A DNA stretch of 64,000 nt from Oceanimonas pelagia (lineage in GTDB: Bacteria > Pseudomonadota > Gammaproteobacteria > Enterobacterales > Aeromonadaceae): positions 2,787,001 to 2,851,000 of the forward strand of contig NZ_CP118224.1 in the NCBI RefSeq assembly GCF_030849025.1. The letters run 5' to 3'. The notes under the pieces were generated by a model that saw only the letters and a program-made list of their open reading frames with translations, was not told the origin of the DNA and made no database searches. A program made the position numbers and the translations under genes. Positions 59,512 through 64,000 of this stretch are shown piece by piece; position 1 is the stretch's first letter; each line of letters begins with the position of its first letter.

Positions 59512-60683
59512 AGTGCCTCCCGCTGTCTGGCCTGCATATGGTCACGGCGCCATTCAAAGTCGATGCGCACCAGAATGGCCACCGCGGCGCTCATCACCAG
59601 CAGGCTGGAGCCGCCGTAGCTCACCAGGGGCAGGGTCAGGCCCTTGGTGGGCAGCATGCCCGAGGCCGCGCCCACATTGACCACGGTCTGAAAACTGAAC
59701 CAGATGCCGATACCCACGGCCAGATAACCTTCATACTGGCGACCGCCATTCAGCACCTTCTGGCCGATGCGCAGCGCCTTGAACGCCAGCCAGCACTGCA
59801 GCAGCAGCACCAGCATGACCCCGGAAAAGCCCAGCTCCTCGCCGAGAATGGCGAACACGAAGTCGGTGTGCGCCTCGGGCAGGTATTCCAGTTTCTGAAT
59901 GGAGTTGCCCAGCCCTTCGCCAAACCAGCCGCCCCGGCCAAAGGCCATCAGCGACTGAGTGAGCTGGTAGCCGCTGCCAAAGGGATCGTCCCAGGGGTTG
60001 AGAAACGAGGTCACCCGCTTCACCCGGTAGGGCGCCATGGCGATCAGCCCCGCCACCAGCGCCATGCCCAGGGTCACCAGGCTGATAAACTGGCCCATGC
60101 GGGCGCCGGCGATAAACAGCATGCCCAGGGTGGTCACAAACAGCACCACCACCGAGCCCAGATCCGGCTGCAGCAGCAGCAGCACCGACAACATGCCCAT
60201 CACCGCCAGGGGCTTGAGAAAGCCCTTCCAGTGGCCACGCACCTCGTCCTGCTTGCGCACCAGAAAGCCGGCGAGAAAGGTAAACAGCGCCAGCTTGGCG
60301 ATCTCCGCCGGCTGCACGTTGAACAGCCCCAGCGCCAGCCAGCGCTTACTGCCGTTGATCTCCCGGCCGGCCACCAGCACCAGCACCAGCATGATCAGCG
60401 CCAGGAGCAGAAAGCTGCCGTTGTACTGCTGCCAGCGCTCCATGGGCACCTGCAGCACCAGGGCGCTGAGAACCAGACAGATCAGCAGAAAGCTGGCGTG
60501 GCGCTTGACGAAGTAAAAGGGATCGTCCCCCACCGCAATGCCTTCGGCAATGGAGGCGGACGACACCATTACCAGGCCGATCACCATCAGCGCCAGCGAC
60601 AGAATCACCAGCTGGCGGTCGTAGATATGGCCCTGGGACGGCCGCAGCAGCCAGTCGAAGCTGAATGAGGGCAGCAGCCTCAT
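59508..60683 (-). CDS. ftsW: Lipid II polymerase FtsW
   Basis: SEDS-family peptidoglycan glycosyltransferase with ten membrane segments in 391 residues. Typical features are [14 protein letters not shown], the conserved Asp region [11 protein letters not shown], and [16 protein letters not shown] near the end. Overlaps murD by four bases. Confidence 0.97.
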   Translation of the reverse strand: MRLLPSFSFDWLLRPSQGHIYDRQLVILSLALMVIGLVMVSSASIAEGIAVGDDPFYFVKRHASFLLICLVLSALVLQVPMERWQQYNGSFLLLALIMLVLVLVAGREINGSKRWLALGLFNVQPAEIAKLALFTFLAGFLVRKQDEVRGHWKGFLKPLAVMGMLSVLLLLQPDLGSVVVLFVTTLGMLFIAGARMGQFISLVTLGMALVAGLIAMAPYRVKRVTSFLNPWDDPFGSGYQLTQSLMAFGRGGWFGEGLGNSIQKLEYLPEAHTDFVFAILGEELGFSGVMLVLLLQCWLAFKALRIGQKVLNGGRQYEGYLAVGIGIWFSFQTVVNVGAASGMLPTKGLTLPLVSYGGSSLLVMSAAVAILVRIDFEWRRDHMQARQREAL

Positions 60684-61978
60684 AGCGCCTCCACCAGGGT
60701 CGCGAAATGCTCCCCGCGGGCCAGATAATTGGGGTACATGTCAAGGCTGGCACAGGCCGGCGCCAGCAACACCCAGTCGCCGGGCCCGGCCTGCTGTGCG
60801 CACCAGGCCACCGCCTCGGCCATGTCGGCCACTTCATGGGTATTGTCACCCAGTGCCAGCAGTTGTTGCTTGTCCTGGCCCAGGCAGGCCATACCGGCAA
60901 TGCAGGTGTTGAGCAGCGGCACCAGCGGAGAAAAGTCCTGGCCCTTGCCCTGGCCGCCGGCGATCAGCCACAGCCGGCCGGTCAGGCCATCGGCGATGCC
61001 GTCGATGGCCGCCAGGGTGGCGCCCACATTGGTGGCCTTGGAGTCGTTGATCCAGCGCACGCCCTGTTTCTCGGCCACAAACTGGCAGCGATGCGCCAGG
61101 CCGGCAAAACGGCGCAATACCGCCAGCTGGGCGGCGCGGGGAATACCCGCTTCGTCCGCCAGCGCCATCGCGGCCAGGGCGTTCAGCTGATTGTGGGCAC
61201 CGACGATGCGCAGCTCACGCACCGGCAATACCGGCTCGCCGTACACGCTGAGCCAGCGCTCGCCATTGTGCTCAACGCGGCCGTACTCCCCTTGGTTCAG
61301 GCCAAAGCTGACCGCCCGGCTATCCGCCGGCGGCCGGGTTTCATCGTCTTCCCGGCTGTACACGCACAGCCCGGCGCCCCGGTAAATGCCCAGCTTGGTA
61401 TCCCGGTAATGGGCCAGGGAGTCGTAGCGATCCAGATGATCCTCGCTGATGTTGAGCACGGTGGCGGCCAGCGCCCTGAGGCCCGGTGTGGTTTCCAGCT
61501 GAAAGCTGGACAGCTCCAGCACCGCCAGCTCCAGCGGCTGGTTCAGCAGCTCCAGCGCCGGCGTGCCGATATTGCCGCCCACGCCCACCGACAGCCCCGC
61601 CTCGGCGGCCATCTCGCCCACCAGGCTGGTAACGGTACTTTTGCCGTTGGAGCCGGTAATGGCGATCACGGGAGCCGTGCACTCACGCAGAAACAGTTCG
61701 ACGTCACCGATGATCTCCACCCCGGCGGCCGCCGCCTGCCGCAGCTCCGGCGTGGCCAGAGGCACGCCCGGGCTGGCGATAATCAGCTCGGCGGCACCAA
61801 GTATTTCGCCGTGCAGCCCGCCGAAATAACACTCCAGCCCCTCGGGCAGCTGCTCGGCCCCCGGCGGCCGGGCGCGGGTGTCCATCACCAGCGGGCGTAC
61901 CCCCAGGCGCAGGCAGTGGCGCACACAGGAAAGTCCCGTTTGTCCCAGTCCGATAATCACAGTGCGCGCAGGGATCAT
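60680..61978 (-). CDS. murD: UDP-N-acetylmuramoylalanine--D-glutamate ligase MurD
   Basis: 432 residues. N-terminal [18 protein letters not shown] loop [15 protein letters not shown], and the carbamylated-Lys and metal-binding [10 protein letters not shown] region. Starts 4 bases after the mraY stop. Confidence 0.97.
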   Translation of the reverse strand: MIPARTVIIGLGQTGLSCVRHCLRLGVRPLVMDTRARPPGAEQLPEGLECYFGGLHGEILGAAELIIASPGVPLATPELRQAAAAGVEIIGDVELFLRECTAPVIAITGSNGKSTVTSLVGEMAAEAGLSVGVGGNIGTPALELLNQPLELAVLELSSFQLETTPGLRALAATVLNISEDHLDRYDSLAHYRDTKLGIYRGAGLCVYSREDDETRPPADSRAVSFGLNQGEYGRVEHNGERWLSVYGEPVLPVRELRIVGAHNQLNALAAMALADEAGIPRAAQLAVLRRFAGLAHRCQFVAEKQGVRWINDSKATNVGATLAAIDGIADGLTGRLWLIAGGQGKGQDFSPLVPLLNTCIAGMACLGQDKQQLLALGDNTHEVADMAEAVAWCAQQAGPGDWVLLAPACASLDMYPNYLARGEHFATLVEAL

Positions 61979-61982
61979 GACA

Positions 61983-63065
61983 TTATCTCAGCTTGAGGGT
62001 GGCCAGACCGGTGAGCACCAGCATCAGGGTAATGATCCAGAAACGGACGATCACTCTGGGCTCGGGCCAGCCTTTCAGCTCGTAATGGTGATGAATGGGC
62101 GCCATGCGGAAAATACGCTGGCCCCGCAGCTTGTAGGATCCCACCTGCAGGATCACCGACAGGGTCTCGATCACGAAAATGCCGCCCATGATCACCAGCA
62201 GGAATTCCTGACGTACCAGCACGGCAATGACGCCCAGGGTCGCGCCCAGCGCCAGGGAGCCTACATCGCCCATAAACACCTGGGCCGGAAAGGTGTTGAA
62301 CCACAAAAAGCCCAGACCGGCGCCGACGATGGCGGTACACACCACGGTCAGCTCTCCGGCATTGGCCACGTAGGGAATGTGCAGATACTCGGCGAAATTG
62401 ACGTTGCCGGTGGCCCAGGCCACCAGGGCAAAGCCCGCCGCCACCATCACGGTGGGCATGATGGCCAGGCCATCGAGGCCGTCGGTGAGGTTGACCGCAT
62501 TGCTGGAGCCCACGATCACGAAATAGCTGAGCACGATAAAGAACAGGCCGAGCTGGGGCATGACGTCCTTGAAGAAGGGCACCACCAGCTGGGTCTGGGC
62601 AGGATCCTTCGCGATGGCATAAACAAAGATCGCCGCCGCCAGCGCCGCCGCCGACTGCCAGAAGTACTTCCAGCGGGCGATCAGGCCGTCGGTGTTCTTG
62701 CGCACCACCTTGCGGTAGTCATCGACAAAGCCGATGGCACCGAAGGCGCCCAGCACGAACAACACCACCCACACATAGGGGTTGGACAGCCGGGCCCACA
62801 GCAGCACCGACACGAAGATGGCAATCAGGATCATCAGGCCGCCCATGGTGGGCGTGCCCGCCTTGCTGAAGTGGGACTCGGGGCCGTCGTTGCGCACCAC
62901 CTGGCCAATCTGCAGCTTCTGCAGCCGGCGAATAAGGCGGGGGCCGATCCACAGCGACACCAGCAGACCGGTCAGAATGGAGACGATGGCCCGAAAGGTC
63001 AGATAGGAAAAGACGTTGAAAAATCCGAAATGGGGAGTCAGCCATTCCGCCAGCCAGACTAGCAT
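61983..63065 (-). CDS. mraY: Phospho-N-acetylmuramoyl-pentapeptide transferase MraY
   Basis: Ten-helix membrane enzyme that makes lipid I; 360 residues, the same as E. coli. Motifs: FVDDYRKV (Asp pair), [10 protein letters not shown] and the [11 protein letters not shown] loop. ATG 63063-63065 chosen because [11 protein letters not shown] is the family start; it overlaps murF by seven bases. Confidence 0.98.
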   Translation of the reverse strand: MLVWLAEWLTPHFGFFNVFSYLTFRAIVSILTGLLVSLWIGPRLIRRLQKLQIGQVVRNDGPESHFSKAGTPTMGGLMILIAIFVSVLLWARLSNPYVWVVLFVLGAFGAIGFVDDYRKVVRKNTDGLIARWKYFWQSAAALAAAIFVYAIAKDPAQTQLVVPFFKDVMPQLGLFFIVLSYFVIVGSSNAVNLTDGLDGLAIMPTVMVAAGFALVAWATGNVNFAEYLHIPYVANAGELTVVCTAIVGAGLGFLWFNTFPAQVFMGDVGSLALGATLGVIAVLVRQEFLLVIMGGIFVIETLSVILQVGSYKLRGQRIFRMAPIHHHYELKGWPEPRVIVRFWIITLMLVLTGLATLKLR

Positions 63066-64000
63066 AGCTCTCCCTCCTGAATGGCCCGGACCAGTTGTTC
63101 CATCCGGGCACTGCGTGCACCCTTGACCAAAACCACCACCTTGTTGTGTGCCGCCAGCGCTTCCTTCAGCGCTGGCCACAATTGTTGCTTGTTGTCGAAA
63201 TGACGGCCCTGGGCCGCCGTGGCCGTGTGCCGGCTGTCTTCCCCCACGGTGAGCACGGCGTCAATGCCGAGCCGGCGGGCATGCTCGCCCACCTTGACGT
63301 GCATCTCGCGGCTGTAGTCACCGAGCTCGGCCATGTCGCCAAACACGAAAATGCGATACCCCGGCAGACTGGCCAGGGTATCGAGACCGGCCAGCACCGA
63401 GGCGACGCTGGCGTTATAGGTATCATCCAGCACCGTCAGACCGGGACGCGTCCACACCTGCAGGCGGCCCCTGGCCTGATTAAAGGCGGCCAGACCGGCC
63501 GCAATCTCTTCCAGGCTGGCGCCCAGCTGCTCGGTGCCGGCGGCGGCGGCCAGGGCGTTGGCCACATTGTGTTTGCCGGGCACCGGCAACCGAATATCGA
63601 TTTCCCCCTGGGGCGTCAGCAGCCGAAAACGGGCGCAGCCGGCGGCGTCCAGGGTCACCTGACGGGCCTGATAGTCGCGGCGGTCGCCGAAATAGGTAAG
63701 CTCATGGGATTGTTTCCACAGGCTGCAGAAAGGGCTGTCGCCATTGGCGATGGCCACCCCACCGGGCTCCAGGCCACCGTAGATTTCGCCCTTGGCCTGG
63801 GCAATGCCCTCCAGCGAGCCAAAGCCTTCCAGGTGCGAGGCCTCCACGTTGTTGATCAAGGCCACGTGAGGCCTGGTCAGCGAGCTGGTCCAGGCGATTT
63901 CACCGATGTGGTTGGCACCGAGCTCGATCACCGCGTAGTCGGTGTGCTCGGTCAGCTCGCACAGGGTCAGGGGCACGCCAATCTCGTTGTTGAGGTTGCC
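63059..64000 (-). CDS. murF: UDP-MurNAc-tripeptide--D-alanyl-D-alanine ligase MurF, N-terminus outside window
   Basis: The C-terminal 313 residues of about 455 are visible; the frame stays open to base 64000. [18 protein letters not shown], the family-typical stretch just after the ATP loop, is at the window edge, and [13 protein letters not shown] and [15 protein letters not shown] follow. It overlaps the mraY start by seven bases. The rest, and probably murE, ftsI and ftsL, lie beyond the window. Confidence 0.96.
   Translation of the reverse strand, partial: GNLNNEIGVPLTLCELTEHTDYAVIELGANHIGEIAWTSSLTRPHVALINNVEASHLEGFGSLEGIAQAKGEIYGGLEPGGVAIANGDSPFCSLWKQSHELTYFGDRRDYQARQVTLDAAGCARFRLLTPQGEIDIRLPVPGKHNVANALAAAAGTEQLGASLEEIAAGLAAFNQARGRLQVWTRPGLTVLDDTYNASVASVLAGLDTLASLPGYRIFVFGDMAELGDYSREMHVKVGEHARRLGIDAVLTVGEDSRHTATAAQGRHFDNKQQLWPALKEALAAHNKVVVLVKGARSARMEQLVRAIQEGELC

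Overview
The window is a GC-rich, densely packed chromosomal segment of a gammaproteobacterium, most likely a marine or brackish Aeromonadales relative (Oceanimonas/Zobellella/Oceanisphaera type). The reasons are conserved gene orders (rpoE-rseA-rseB-rseC-lepA divergent from nadB; sdhE-cptA; mutY-yggX; lptF/lptG divergent from pepA-holC-valS; the murF-to-lpxC cell-wall cluster followed by secA), tRNAs with encoded CCA ends, and a DoeA-like (ectoine hydrolase type) gene, which suits a salt-exposed lifestyle. The genus is an inference from gene order and protein resemblance; no search was run.

Layout. 1-7.6 kb: envelope-stress sigma factor and its regulators, NAD synthesis (nadB), flavinylation factor sdhE with cptA, and ygfZ. 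7.6-15.4 kb: a LysR regulator divergent from a PACE-type efflux pump, a DAACS transporter with a changed substrate-site residue, a doeA/doeX-like pair behind an unusually structured leader, an aminotransferase, mutY-yggX and three tandem tRNA-Phe genes. 15.6-22.8 kb: an outer-membrane-type protein, a cold-shock gene, two MFS exporters, a second Hfq-like protein with a His/Asp-rich tail, dapA with a long leader (short Lys-rich open frame and two terminators), rsmC and three tRNA-Leu(CAG) genes. 22.8-31.8 kb: an accessory region between tRNA-Leu(CAG) and tRNA-Leu(CAA). It holds a Firmicutes-like RlmD, a frameshifted WYL regulator, an HExxH protein, a possibly fused unknown gene, a truncated hydrolase remnant, an AT-rich PD-(D/E)XK/DUF4268 gene, a frameshifted metallophosphoesterase, an ADP-ribosylglycohydrolase and a phage-type protein. 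32-48.6 kb: RDD protein, lptGF, pepA-holC-valS, a soluble PAS-PAS chemoreceptor, secreted and lipoprotein genes, rraB-plsC, and a chemoreceptor followed by a sensor-only paralogue. 48.8-64 kb: secA, lpxC and the division/cell-wall cluster ftsZ-ftsA-ftsQ-ddlB-murC-murG-ftsW-murD-mraY-murF, all on the minus strand and cut by the window end.

How the parts work together. The core genes couple envelope stress sensing (RseA/B/C-RpoE), LPS export (LptFG, LpxC), protein export (SecA) and peptidoglycan synthesis and division (Mur/Fts/DdlB). The strongest candidates for something new are the accessory region, which looks like a partly decayed ADP-ribose/RNA-damage or phage-conflict island; the structured leader of the doeA-like gene; the dapA leader; and the Hfq paralogue. 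No CRISPR array, insertion sequence, integron or intact prophage was seen.
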